Shown here piece by piece: positions 18,100 through 27,182 of a DNA stretch of 64,000 nucleotides. The DNA is taken from NCBI RefSeq assembly GCF_003308995.1, contig NZ_QFFJ01000002.1:1736001-1800000 (forward strand), given 5' to 3'. The position numbers and the translations under genes were made by a program. The DNA comes from Chitinophaga flava. GTDB lineage: Bacteria; Bacteroidota; Bacteroidia; Chitinophagales; Chitinophagaceae. Each line of letters begins with the position of its first letter. Within the stretch, counting starts at the first letter, position 1. The notes below the pieces were generated by a model. The model worked only from the letters and a program-made list of their open reading frames with translations. It had not been told where the DNA came from and made no database searches.

Positions 18100-18288
18100 A
18101 TGAAAAAGAAATTAAGCCTGAATCTTGGGAACATCAATGAAATGATGTCAAGAGAACAAATGAGAACAGTGATTGGTGGTAGTGGTTGCGACTATGGTAA
18201 TCCATGCGCCGGTACATGTGCTGATGGATCCGCTTGTCGTGTTCCTCCTGCATGCAACAAGTGCAGTTGCGGAGATAAGCCCTGCTAA
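18100..18288 (+). CDS. GG-leader precursor peptide 3, eight-cysteine core
   Basis: A 62-residue peptide with the same 27-residue leader and a 35-residue core. It is the most diverged copy: the core contains more Pro and Ala (GNPCAGTC, CRVPPAC) and the last loop is two residues shorter (C-x4-C in place of C-x6-C), yet all eight Cys are kept. It starts 109 bases after copy 2. A hairpin follows, then the TlpA-like gene 77 bases after the stop. Confidence 0.9.
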   Translation: MKKKLSLNLGNINEMMSREQMRTVIGGSGCDYGNPCAGTCADGSACRVPPACNKCSCGDKPC

Positions 18289-18301
18289 TACTATTCTATA
18301 C

Positions 18302-18329
18302 ATCCGGTCTCTCCTATGAGGGGCCGGAT
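18302..18329 (+). terminator. Hairpin after precursor 3
   Basis: A 12-pair stem (ATCCGGTCTCTC / GAGGGGCCGGAT with two G-U pairs) and loop CTAT. No U tract follows. Its sequence differs from the other two hairpins. It may lower read-through into the maturation genes, so that precursors are made in excess. Confidence 0.55.
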
Positions 18330-18365
18330 TATCATAAACAATAAACTTCCAACGGTTTTAATCCA

Positions 18366-19568
18366 GTGAAAAAATCGCTACTGTTATTCTCTCTTTTTAT
18401 CCTGTTTTGCGGCAATGTTGTTTCCGCACAGAAGAAGTTTTCGCTCAAACTGCATGTTCCTTCCGGTATATCTCCGGAGCGGCTGGAAATATTCTATAAT
18501 ACTGGTAATAGTCGTGTAGTTGTTAAACCGGTATTCAATAACAATAAACTTACTATAGCCGGTGAGTTCTATACAAAATATGCCAGTGTCTCCATTAATT
18601 ATTATTCTTCAGATAGGGAGGTGTTATACGGTAATGACTTCTGGGTTACGGAAAAACCAGCTGTAATAACATTTCCTGAAGTTGCTGTTCCTGCGAAGGA
18701 TTCATCTGCCTATGAGCAACAATTGCTGGTGAGTCTCCGGCACCCTGCATTAATAAACGCAGGAGATATAGGAAGGATGGGAGATGATCAGCTGAATAAC
18801 TTCCTGGCTGCTGCCAGAAAAGAGGTAGCTGCTTATGGGGCCGCTCATGCTGAAAAAATTGAAGATAAGGATAGTGAAGAAAGAAAGATGTATTGTGAAA
18901 AACTGCAGGCGGTGGAGAGCCGGAAAATCCAGTTCGTTACTGAGAACAGCCAGTTGTACTATTCCCTCTGGTTCTTTCTGAATGACCTGGTGTATGCCGG
19001 TCAGACAGTACCCGAAGGATATAAAGGGGTAACAGTAGATAGTCTGACTTCTTTATTTAACCGGATCTTCCCGGATGATGCAAAAAACTCATTTGAAGGA
19101 AAGATGATCAGAAAAGTTTTGAAGGGGAGGGCACTGGAAAAAGGTGCTCCTGCAGCATCATTCTCGGCTCTTGATTTAGGTGGGAAAAAGATTTCATTGC
19201 ATACATATAAAGGGAAATATGTGTTGCTGGTTTTCTGGGCAACATGGTGTGCGCCCTGCATTGCTGAGTTGCCTGCCATTAAGGAAATAAGAAGCACCTA
19301 CAGTACAGATGAACTTTGCATCATTTCAGTGTCACTGGATACAGATATCCCTAAACTAAAAAAATACATAAAAGATAATAACATGAACTGGCTTCAGATC
19401 GGCAGAGATGAAAATCTAATCAGTACCTATGGTGTGAGTGGTATTCCCAGTGTCTGGCTAATAGACAAGGAAGGAAAAATCGCTTATAAAGACAAGGAAG
19501 AAAGTGCTGACTACAATAAGTTGCCAGTATTGAAAAACATATTGAAGGAACATTTGACCGCTAAGTAA
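18366..19568 (+). CDS. TlpA-like thioredoxin-domain protein, exported
   Basis: A 400-residue protein that uses a GTG start and has a clear signal peptide (MKKSLLLFSLFILFCG, ending SAQ). Residues 20-250 are a less conserved N-terminal region of the sort found on Bacteroidota TlpA proteins. Residues 260-400 are a thioredoxin fold with FWATWCAPC, Cys at about 294 and 297, and the cis-Pro segment GVSGIPSVWLID. The protein acts outside the cytoplasm as a thiol-disulfide oxidoreductase. As the first gene after the precursors it probably reduces or shuffles disulfides in the eight-cysteine peptides. Confidence 0.87.
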   Translation: MKKSLLLFSLFILFCGNVVSAQKKFSLKLHVPSGISPERLEIFYNTGNSRVVVKPVFNNNKLTIAGEFYTKYASVSINYYSSDREVLYGNDFWVTEKPAVITFPEVAVPAKDSSAYEQQLLVSLRHPALINAGDIGRMGDDQLNNFLAAARKEVAAYGAAHAEKIEDKDSEERKMYCEKLQAVESRKIQFVTENSQLYYSLWFFLNDLVYAGQTVPEGYKGVTVDSLTSLFNRIFPDDAKNSFEGKMIRKVLKGRALEKGAPAASFSALDLGGKKISLHTYKGKYVLLVFWATWCAPCIAELPAIKEIRSTYSTDELCIISVSLDTDIPKLKKYIKDNNMNWLQIGRDENLISTYGVSGIPSVWLIDKEGKIAYKDKEESADYNKLPVLKNILKEHLTAK

Positions 19569-19601
19569 TTAATAATATTTTATCGAAACTCTATCTAGCC
19601 A

Positions 19602-21242
19602 ATGGCATATACTTTTAATACCCAGTTGAAATCGGTAGCGAGCAACTTTGCTAAGCTGACAGGTGTGAAAATCACCAGGGATAAAATAGAATCGGATATT
19701 GAAGTGAATCCGTATTATCCAAGCCTGTTATCGTTAAGCGATACCTTCTCGAAGTTTAATATTCGGAATAATGCTTACAAGATCCAAACAGATGAATTCG
19801 AACAGTTTGATATTGCAACGCCGTTTGTAGCATTTGTGAAATTCCCTGAGACCGGTGAAGATTTTATTGTTGTGACGAAATTGACCGAATCAACAGTAAA
19901 TTATATATACAGAGGCCAGAAGGAAGAGTCGATTTCGATGGGCGCATTTCTGAACAGGGACTATAGCAATGGAACGCCTAAAGTATTCTACAAGGAGGTT
20001 GTATGGATAGCCGAACCGGATGAGCAAAGCGGTGATGCGGAATATAAGACAGCATTAAAGAAGGAACAAGCCGGTCAGTCGAAGAAAACGATATTGGCTG
20101 CTGCCTTACTTTTTCTGGTAGCCCTGTTTGTTTCTTTTAATGTGAATGGTAATGTGCCACTTGTACCTTTTCTGTCAGTTGCTATGCTTAAGATCGTTGG
20201 GCTGTCGGTAGCGGCAGTTTTGCTGATGTATGAAATTGACAAGAATAATGCTTTCGTAAAACAAATTTGTTCTCTCAGCAAAAAAACAAATTGTGAAGCT
20301 GTTCTTAGTAGTAAATCTGCTAAAATAGCGGGTATAAGCTGGGCTGAGATAGGTTTCTTTTATTTCGGCGCCACTACTATCGGGCTGCTGATGCCCAACC
20401 TGTCATTTGAAGCGAAAGTAGGATGGGTTGCAGTGGTGAATGCGCTTGCTGTTCCTTATATTTTCTACAGTATCTATTTCCAGTGGAAGGTGGTAAAACA
20501 ATGGTGTCCGCTCTGTTTGGCCATACAATTGATACTTGGCCTGGAGCTTATCTGGAGCCTGGCGGTTTATTGGAGAGACCCTATTGCCCTGAATGTTGAA
20601 CTGCCAACGTTGCTGGTTATACTTTTCTCTGTCATGCTGCCTGTCGCCGGATGGTACCTGTTGCAACCTAAGCTGAAACAAATGAATGACCACGATCTGT
20701 ACATGAATGCTTATAAACGCTTACAGTATCACCCGGAAGTATTCAAACATTTGCTTCGCCTGGAAAATAAGGCGCCGGAAGGATGGGAGGATATCGGCAT
20801 CAATCTGGGAAATCCTGATGGGAAGCATGTTGTCATCAAGGTTTGTAATCCGTTTTGCGGGCCTTGTCATAAAACGCATCCTGTATTGAAAGAGCTGTTA
20901 AGAGTTAATCCTGATGTCCGATTGAAAATAATTTATATTAACAGAAAGGATGAAGCAGATATTGCCAATAAAACCATCGGCCACTTGTTAACCATTGCAA
21001 AAAATAACCCGTCTGAAATACAACAGGCGATGAATGACTGGTACACTAATGAAAGCCGGGATTACGAGGCCTTTGCAGCTAAACATCCGTTGACAATAGA
21101 TACCCGTCTCCAATCTGAAGAAATTGTAAAAATGAGTAGCTGGTGTGATCGCGCACTCGTTACACATACGCCAACTTTTTTTGTTAATGGGTACCGGCTT
21201 CCGGAAAACTATAATATCAGTGAACTGAAAAATTTATTATAA
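19602..21242 (+). CDS. VKOR/thioredoxin fusion with C39-like N-terminal domain
   Basis: A 546-residue membrane protein. Residues 1-130 resemble a C39 peptidase-like fold but have no Cys and carry Asp where the catalytic His is expected (GEDFIVV), so this domain is inactive and may bind leader or peptide. Residues 160-345 hold four or five membrane segments with the vitamin K epoxide reductase features: a C-x7-C loop (CSLSKKTNC) and the redox pair WCPLC at about residue 302. Residues 395-546 are a DsbA/thioredoxin-4-like domain with CGPC at about 418. It should form disulfides with quinone as electron sink. It fits the eight-cysteine precursors very well. Confidence 0.88.
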   Translation: MAYTFNTQLKSVASNFAKLTGVKITRDKIESDIEVNPYYPSLLSLSDTFSKFNIRNNAYKIQTDEFEQFDIATPFVAFVKFPETGEDFIVVTKLTESTVNYIYRGQKEESISMGAFLNRDYSNGTPKVFYKEVVWIAEPDEQSGDAEYKTALKKEQAGQSKKTILAAALLFLVALFVSFNVNGNVPLVPFLSVAMLKIVGLSVAAVLLMYEIDKNNAFVKQICSLSKKTNCEAVLSSKSAKIAGISWAEIGFFYFGATTIGLLMPNLSFEAKVGWVAVVNALAVPYIFYSIYFQWKVVKQWCPLCLAIQLILGLELIWSLAVYWRDPIALNVELPTLLVILFSVMLPVAGWYLLQPKLKQMNDHDLYMNAYKRLQYHPEVFKHLLRLENKAPEGWEDIGINLGNPDGKHVVIKVCNPFCGPCHKTHPVLKELLRVNPDVRLKIIYINRKDEADIANKTIGHLLTIAKNNPSEIQQAMNDWYTNESRDYEAFAAKHPLTIDTRLQSEEIVKMSSWCDRALVTHTPTFFVNGYRLPENYNISELKNLL

Positions 21243-21250
21243 CATATAAT

Positions 21251-21290
21251 AACCATCAGCAGTGGTGTAATACCACTGCTGATGGTTTTC
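21251..21290 (+). terminator. Strong hairpin between the VKOR and exporter genes
   Basis: A perfect 16-bp stem (AACCATCAGCAGTGGT, 21251-21266, with ACCACTGCTGATGGTT, 21272-21287), loop GTAAT, then TTC. It starts 9 bases after the VKOR-fusion stop. It would end most transcription here, or set exporter levels by partial read-through. Confidence 0.75.
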
Positions 21291-21335
21291 AGCTGACAAG
21301 CGTCACTACTTAGAAAAAACCTGTGTTGTTATACA

Positions 21336-23528
21336 ATGAGTTTCCCTTTTTATTTTCAGTATGATGCAATGGACTGCGGCCCAACTTGCATAAGGATGAT
21401 TGCCAGGTTTTATGGAAAGGATATTGGTATCAACAGAATCCGGAACTTGTCAAATATCAATAAGGAAGGTGTTTCATTGCTGGGGATCAGTGATGCGGCA
21501 GAAAAGATCGGGTTTAAAACACGCGGTGCTAAAATCACCTTTGACCAGCTGGATAGTGATGCATCATTGCCATGCATCCTGCACTGGAAAGAAAATCACT
21601 TTATTGTACTTCCTCCACAGAATTATAATAAGAACAAGAAGGGACAAAAGATATTAATTGCTGATCCCGGACATGGATTAATAAAAATAGATAAAGAGAC
21701 TTTTCTGCGAAACTGGCTTGGTGCGAGCGATAGCGGAGTCGTTTTACTCCTGGAAACAACGCCGGCATTCTTTCAGCAGGAGAATGATCCCGGTACCAAA
21801 GCCTCCTGGAGTACTTTGTTTTTTTACCTGAAAGACCACCGCAGGTATTTCTTCCAGATTTTCCTGGGCTTGCTGCTAGGAAGCCTGCTACAAATGGTTT
21901 TCCCTTTCCTGACGCAAGGGATCGTTGATAATGGTATTAATACCGGCAACCTTCATTTCATTTACATTGTATTGATTGCACAGCTGGTGCTGTTCTTTAG
22001 CCGAACGGTAGTGGATTTTGTCCGTACGAGACTATTGTTATTTATCAGTACGCGGATTAATATTTCCCTGCTGACAGGATTCTGGCAGAAATTGATGCGG
22101 CTGCCGCTCTCTTATTATGATACCAAAAAGACCGGAGACATTCTCCAGCGAATACAGGACCAGAACAGGATTGAACAATTTCTGACAGGAGGAAGCCTCA
22201 ATATCTTTTTTTCTGTCATCAATATTTTTATCTTTTGTATCATCCTGTTTATCTACAACAGTAGCATTTTTCTGGTCTATACTGCCGGTAGTATTTTGTA
22301 TTTCCTATGGGTTAAACTATTTCTGAAATACAGGCGGGATCTTAACTATAGACGTTTTGCCGTTGCGTCCAGGGAGAATATGGCCACTTTGCAGCTTATC
22401 CACGGAATGCAGGAAATTAAACTGAATAATGCAGAAAAACAATTCCGGTGGAAATGGGAAACCGTGCAAGGGCAGCTTTTTAACCTTGGTTTCAGGAGTC
22501 TCACTTTAAGCCAGTATCAACAGGCCGGCGCTTTTTTCCTGAATGAAGGGAAAAACATTCTGATAACATTCCTGGTAGCAAAAGCAGTGTTGGATGGTCA
22601 TCTTACGCTTGGGGCGATGCTGGCCATTCAATATATCATCGGTCAGCTGAATGCACCGGTAGAACAACTGATTGGCGTGGCGCAGAGTTTTCAGGATGCT
22701 AAGATAGCATTGGAGCGCTTGCAGGAGACACATATGGTGGAAGATGAAGAACCTGATCATACAGATTTTATTACGGACCTGCCTGCTGACAAAAGTATAA
22801 ATATCCGCAATCTTTATTTCAAGTATCCGGGAAGCGATAACGAACCTGTATTCAATGGGATTAATCTTAGTATCCCTGCTAATAAAATGACGGCTATTGT
22901 TGGGATGAGTGGAAGTGGTAAAACAACCTTGCTGAAAATTTTACTGAAATTTTATGATAACTATCAGGGAGAAATCAAAGTTGGAGAAAGCAATTTTAAA
23001 TATATAAGCCCTTCTTACTGGCGGAGTCAATGTGGTAGCGTGATGCAGGAGGGATATATTTTTAATGATACCATTGCGAGGAACATTGCAGTCAGAGATG
23101 AAAACCCTGACAGAAAAAAACTGCTCAAGGCCTGTGAAGTGGCAAACATCCTTCAGTTTATTGAATCGCAAGCTAAAGGCTTTAATACCAATATCGGTGC
23201 TGAAGGAAATGGCATCAGTCAGGGACAACACCAAAGGCTGCTCATTGCCAGGGCTGTTTATAAAAATCCGGAATACATCCTGCTTGATGAGGCTACCAAT
23301 TCCCTGGATGCGAACAATGAGAAAGTAATACTGGAAAATCTCTCCACCTTCCTTCAGGGAAAAACAGCGCTGGTGGTGGCTCATCGTTTAAGCACCGTTA
23401 AACAGGCTGATAAGATAGTAGTCATGGATAAAGGACAGATAGTAGAAGAGGGCACTCACAAGGAATTGATCATGAAGAAGAGTTACTACTATGAATTGGT
23501 AAAAAATCAGCTTGAGCTGGGAAACTAA
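21336..23528 (+). CDS. C39 peptidase-containing ABC exporter (PCAT)
   Basis: A 730-residue bifunctional exporter. Residues 1-130 are an intact C39 peptidase: MDCGPTC with Cys14, HWKENHFIVL with His near 92, and IADPGHG. Residues 160-430 hold the six-helix transmembrane domain. The ATPase domain has Walker A GMSGSGKTT (about 524), signature ISQGQHQRLLIARA (about 627), Walker B YILLDEAT (about 648) and the H-loop VVAHRLS. PCATs cut after Gly-Gly and export the core, which matches the VIGG leaders upstream. The HlyD gene starts 5 bases after it, and the outer-membrane channel would have to come from elsewhere. Confidence 0.93.
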   Translation: MSFPFYFQYDAMDCGPTCIRMIARFYGKDIGINRIRNLSNINKEGVSLLGISDAAEKIGFKTRGAKITFDQLDSDASLPCILHWKENHFIVLPPQNYNKNKKGQKILIADPGHGLIKIDKETFLRNWLGASDSGVVLLLETTPAFFQQENDPGTKASWSTLFFYLKDHRRYFFQIFLGLLLGSLLQMVFPFLTQGIVDNGINTGNLHFIYIVLIAQLVLFFSRTVVDFVRTRLLLFISTRINISLLTGFWQKLMRLPLSYYDTKKTGDILQRIQDQNRIEQFLTGGSLNIFFSVINIFIFCIILFIYNSSIFLVYTAGSILYFLWVKLFLKYRRDLNYRRFAVASRENMATLQLIHGMQEIKLNNAEKQFRWKWETVQGQLFNLGFRSLTLSQYQQAGAFFLNEGKNILITFLVAKAVLDGHLTLGAMLAIQYIIGQLNAPVEQLIGVAQSFQDAKIALERLQETHMVEDEEPDHTDFITDLPADKSINIRNLYFKYPGSDNEPVFNGINLSIPANKMTAIVGMSGSGKTTLLKILLKFYDNYQGEIKVGESNFKYISPSYWRSQCGSVMQEGYIFNDTIARNIAVRDENPDRKKLLKACEVANILQFIESQAKGFNTNIGAEGNGISQGQHQRLLIARAVYKNPEYILLDEATNSLDANNEKVILENLSTFLQGKTALVVAHRLSTVKQADKIVVMDKGQIVEEGTHKELIMKKSYYYELVKNQLELGN

Positions 23529-23533
23529 AGAAT

Positions 23534-24868
23534 ATGCTGAGCAATAAAACTGGTTATAATCGCACAAAAGTATCTGATGACATGAATCATGAAAATCCGG
23601 CTTTTCATGATTCATCAATGGCTGTGGGAGAGATGCTTTCGGCAAATCCGGGATTCCTTGTCCGGAATGGAATAGGTATCTTCTTTGGCATAATTACCTC
23701 GCTGTTTGCGCTGGCATGGTTGGTGAAATACCCTGATATTGTATACGGCCATGCAAAAATGGTAGGCGTCAATACACCCAAACTGATTGTAGCAAAGACT
23801 TCCGGGAAACTGGTATTCTTATCTAATCTGAATGGTAAGCAGGTAAAGAAAGACGAGATAATCGGTATCATGGAAAGTACTGCTGAGGCAAGTGAAGTGA
23901 TTAGCCTCTCTCAACAGATCGATTCCGCTATCTTTTACCTGCAAAAGAAAAACTATATCCGGTTAAATCAGCTGCTGCAATCAGATTACAGCCAGTTAGG
24001 AGAAGTGCAGTCTGCTTATCGGGACTTCATTCACAGTTATCTGCAATTCCGTGATTACATCCAGAAAGGAGCTTTCATCCAGAAACGAATGCTTCTGGGG
24101 CAGGAACTGGACAATATCACCCATGCTCATAAAAATCTGTTTCAGCAGGAACAACTTTATCAGGAAGATACCAAACTGACTCAAACTACGGTGGATGTTA
24201 ATACGCAGCTATTGAAGGCAAAGGTTATTTCTGAACTGGAATATCGTGAACAAACCAGTAAACTGATTAATAAGAAATTATCCCTTCCTCAGATAAAGGC
24301 TGCATTAATTAGTAATGAAAGAGAACAAATTGTAAAGCAAAAGGAGATTGTTGAACTCGATAATCAGATTGTGATGCAGCAGACAATTTTTCTGGAATCA
24401 CTGAATAATTTTAAAAATGATCTTGCTGAATGGAAACGGAAATTTTTGTTGACTGCTCCGGTGGCCGGAACCCTGGCTTATAACGGGTTTATTCAGGAAA
24501 ATGAACATCTCCAGGCAGAGCAGCATGTAGCATATGTTGTGCCGGGCAATAGTGCTTATTATATGCAGATGGTGATACCGCAGGAGAACTTCGGAAAAGT
24601 GGCGGTAGGGCAAAAGGTGCTACTTAAATTTCCTTCCTATCAATGGGAAGAGTATGGGAGTATACAGGGTAAAATTGGGTACATATCTCCTATACCAACT
24701 GATAGTGGATACCTTGCTGGTATTGTACTTCCGGATGGTTTGAAAACAAGCTACAACAAGACTTTATATTTCAGGGATGGTCTGGTGGCCAGGGCTGAAA
24801 TCATCACCAGTGATGCCAGGTTGCTGGAAAGATTTTACCGGAACTTCCTGAAAAATTTTAACAGATAG
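23534..24868 (+). CDS. HlyD-family secretion protein of the peptide exporter
   Basis: A 444-residue adaptor with one membrane segment at about residues 50-72, a lipoyl half (VVAKTSGKLVFL-like IVAKTSGKLVFLSNLNGKQV), a long coiled coil (about 125-300), the second lipoyl half (LTAPVAGTLAYNGFIQENEH) and a beta-barrel region. This is the layout of adaptors that partner C39 ABC exporters in Bacteroidota. An internal Met at residue 17 (MNHENPAFHD) is an alternative start. It is tightly linked to the exporter gene and to the LanC-like gene that follows after 4 bases. Confidence 0.88.
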   Translation: MLSNKTGYNRTKVSDDMNHENPAFHDSSMAVGEMLSANPGFLVRNGIGIFFGIITSLFALAWLVKYPDIVYGHAKMVGVNTPKLIVAKTSGKLVFLSNLNGKQVKKDEIIGIMESTAEASEVISLSQQIDSAIFYLQKKNYIRLNQLLQSDYSQLGEVQSAYRDFIHSYLQFRDYIQKGAFIQKRMLLGQELDNITHAHKNLFQQEQLYQEDTKLTQTTVDVNTQLLKAKVISELEYREQTSKLINKKLSLPQIKAALISNEREQIVKQKEIVELDNQIVMQQTIFLESLNNFKNDLAEWKRKFLLTAPVAGTLAYNGFIQENEHLQAEQHVAYVVPGNSAYYMQMVIPQENFGKVAVGQKVLLKFPSYQWEEYGSIQGKIGYISPIPTDSGYLAGIVLPDGLKTSYNKTLYFRDGLVARAEIITSDARLLERFYRNFLKNFNR

Positions 24869-24872
24869 GCTT

Positions 24873-25895
24873 ATGCTTGAGAAGGTATTAAAAAGGATGA
24901 CGAATGTTTTATTGGTTGAGTTGTCCGATGTTCAGTCTGATATCAAAGGCAGCGTGAATGCCATTGATATGTTTTTTAATTACAGTGCATGGACGGGAAA
25001 GGAATGTTATTCCGGATTTGCTTTCGGTATGTTGGAAAGTCTTCTTTGCAAAGAATGGAAAGAGCTGGAGGATGCTAATATGGGCTTTGAAAATGGTGTT
25101 ACCAGGATCGCCTATGCTATGTTGTTATGGGTTCAGCAAGGTGCTTTCGATGCGCCTATCAGTGATTGGTTATACCCTGTTAACCAGGAATTATTCGGAA
25201 GGATTATACCTGCCGCCGGATCGGCTAAGTCCGGCTATTCGTTGTCGGATCTCTCTGGTATTGCATTGTACTTATCAGCGGCCTTATCATCTTTTAGCTA
25301 TGACAGGCAGCATCAGTCAGACATCAGGGCATGTCTGGCCGAATGTCTGACCAATATTAAGTTGTTGCAGGAACAACAAGTAGATGATCATCTTAATCCG
25401 GTATTGTTAAAACGATATTTTCAATTAAGTCAGCATAATAGTCATGATGCGGAGTTGAATAAGATCATTACTGAAATATGCAGTGTTGTTCAGGTGCAAG
25501 TCACAAAACAATGGGAGAATGAAAACAACACGATTAATATTCTTCGTGATACCAGGTTGTATGAAATCCTGGGCTATGCAGATATGCTGGGTATACACCT
25601 GCCTGATAAACCGTTGGCGGTATGGGATGCCGGATACCTGGAAGAGGTGTCGGGTCTGATGCAATTACATCAACTACTTCAGGCGGTTAATGCTGCCGCA
25701 ACACTTGATTACAAATTACTATCGTTGACCAGGGAGGAGATACACAGTCGTCTCATTGATTTGGTGGATGTGGCAGATCGCATCATTTTAAATGAAACGG
25801 CCGGCCGGTTAATTGAGGAGTCTGACCCTTCCGGAGTACTACCTGGATTAACAGAAAATTGTATGATGCTGCAAAAAATACTGAGCCAACGATGA
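24873..25895 (+). CDS. Probable LanC-like helical protein
   Basis: A 340-residue, mostly helical, soluble protein. Weak LanC-like landmarks recur at the spacing expected of a toroid: NGVTRIAYAMLLWVQQGAFD near residues 74-94, SLSDLSGIALYLSAAL near 125-140, and a C-terminal LPGLTENCMMLQKIL. No zinc-binding Cys/His motif is seen. I infer a third LanC-like, non-catalytic protein, perhaps binding the precursor or the modifying enzymes, but it could be an unrelated helical family. Its stop overlaps the next start as ATGA. Confidence 0.45.
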   Translation: MLEKVLKRMTNVLLVELSDVQSDIKGSVNAIDMFFNYSAWTGKECYSGFAFGMLESLLCKEWKELEDANMGFENGVTRIAYAMLLWVQQGAFDAPISDWLYPVNQELFGRIIPAAGSAKSGYSLSDLSGIALYLSAALSSFSYDRQHQSDIRACLAECLTNIKLLQEQQVDDHLNPVLLKRYFQLSQHNSHDAELNKIITEICSVVQVQVTKQWENENNTINILRDTRLYEILGYADMLGIHLPDKPLAVWDAGYLEEVSGLMQLHQLLQAVNAAATLDYKLLSLTREEIHSRLIDLVDVADRIILNETAGRLIEESDPSGVLPGLTENCMMLQKILSQR

Positions 25896-27130
25896 AATAC
25901 AACGTTTTTTTTATAACAGCAGAAGGGGTTTCGTTGAATTATGGCATTGGAAGTTACAGAGAGGCGCTTACCTCGCAGTTAGCTTCAGGCGATAATGACA
26001 TGACGGTTTTTGATATCACGATCAAAAGTACCACCATTCAGGAAGTGACATCTGTTGTTTCAGGAAACATTACGCGGATACTTATACCGGCTCCCCATAA
26101 CCCGCATTCCAATGACAGGGCCATTAGTACGGAATATGCCTGGGCTATCATCTGTATTTTACAGGATTATCTCACTGATCCTGATGTCATCAATATCTTC
26201 CATCTTAATAGTGTGTTGGAGACCAATATTGCCAGAGTTGTAAAACAGCAGGCCGGGCTGAATAAAGTGGTATACACGATGCACCTTTCCCTGTGGGCTA
26301 GTTTTTACCAGGGAGATATGGATAAGTTTATGTTTGAATGGCAACAAAGGGAGCAGCTTAGCAACAGTTCAATTGAGTCGATATTAGAGGAGACAGAACT
26401 GTGTAGTGTCGTCGATCAGATAATATTTCTAAATCCCGCCACCCAAAAGATAGTTAGCCGGATTTATGAGATACCGGATAATAAATCGGTGTTTATTCCT
26501 AATGGATATCCTTCTGCAGCAGATGATCATCTGCATAATTTACATGCACTGAGACAGGAGCTACAGATACCTGATGAAAGGAAAATATTATTGTATGTGG
26601 GGCGACTGAGCTGGTATAAAGGCCTGGATGAGCTGTTGCGGGCATTTAAAATCCTCTGGGAGAGCCGGCCGGATACGCATCTGGTCCTGGTAGGAGGTGA
26701 TGATATAGACCAATTTAAGGAATATGTTACTGGTATTGAGGGCAGTGTTACGTTCACCGGGAGGATAGACAGGCAAAAGGTTGCAGCATTGTATAAACTC
26801 GCTGATTTGGGGGTATTCCCTTCGTTAAGGGAAGAAAGTAGTTATGTTATTCTGGAAATGATGAGCCATGGATTGCCACTTGTTGTCAATAATATCAGTG
26901 CTTTTGAGCATATGCTGCAACACAATTTATCTGCCTGTAAAATTAATCATGAAGGAATGAATAAGGACGAAATGATTGTTGCCTGGGCTGAATCTATGCT
27001 GTACTTATTAAATAACCCCGAATGGGCTAATCAATTGGGGCAGCAGGCTGCCTATAAAGCCAGTAATTACTTCACATCCGCTATAATGGCGGATAAAACC
27101 AGAAGGGTGTATATAGACTCCGTTAGCTAA
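25892..27130 (+). CDS. GT4 family glycosyltransferase
   Basis: A 412-residue GT-B enzyme. I choose the ATG at 25892, which overlaps the upstream stop as ATGA and yields MKYNVFFITAEGVSLNYGIG; this N-terminus fits the nucleotide-free domain of GT4. The donor domain has ILLYVGRLSWYKGLDELLRA, LVLVGGDDIDQF and the E-x7-E motif in PSLREESSYVILEMMSHG. It lies in the same operon as the exporter. It is the best candidate for the enzyme that first glycosylates the peptide, because it is coexpressed with the export genes, but this is inference. Confidence 0.88.
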   Translation: MKYNVFFITAEGVSLNYGIGSYREALTSQLASGDNDMTVFDITIKSTTIQEVTSVVSGNITRILIPAPHNPHSNDRAISTEYAWAIICILQDYLTDPDVINIFHLNSVLETNIARVVKQQAGLNKVVYTMHLSLWASFYQGDMDKFMFEWQQREQLSNSSIESILEETELCSVVDQIIFLNPATQKIVSRIYEIPDNKSVFIPNGYPSAADDHLHNLHALRQELQIPDERKILLYVGRLSWYKGLDELLRAFKILWESRPDTHLVLVGGDDIDQFKEYVTGIEGSVTFTGRIDRQKVAALYKLADLGVFPSLREESSYVILEMMSHGLPLVVNNISAFEHMLQHNLSACKINHEGMNKDEMIVAWAESMLYLLNNPEWANQLGQQAAYKASNYFTSAIMADKTRRVYIDSVS

Positions 27131-27182
27131 CGGTCACCTGGTTAAGATTCCGGAATATAAAGTGTAAGAAAAGTAAAAAGAT

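Larger units (their letters stand above)
17493..18288 (+). repeat. Tandem array of three ~303-bp precursor units
   Basis: Start codons are spaced 303 and 304 bases apart. Each unit holds a leader of nearly identical DNA, a variable core, and a spacer with a hairpin and the conserved block C-C-x-x-x-A-A-C-C-C-G-like sequence just ahead of the next gene. Copies 1 and 2 are closest. The array arose by tandem duplication. Confidence 0.9.

Noticed and set aside
17383..18329. CRISPR array
   Set aside because: The repeats are about 303 bases long, contain coding sequence and are only three in number; there are no cas genes.
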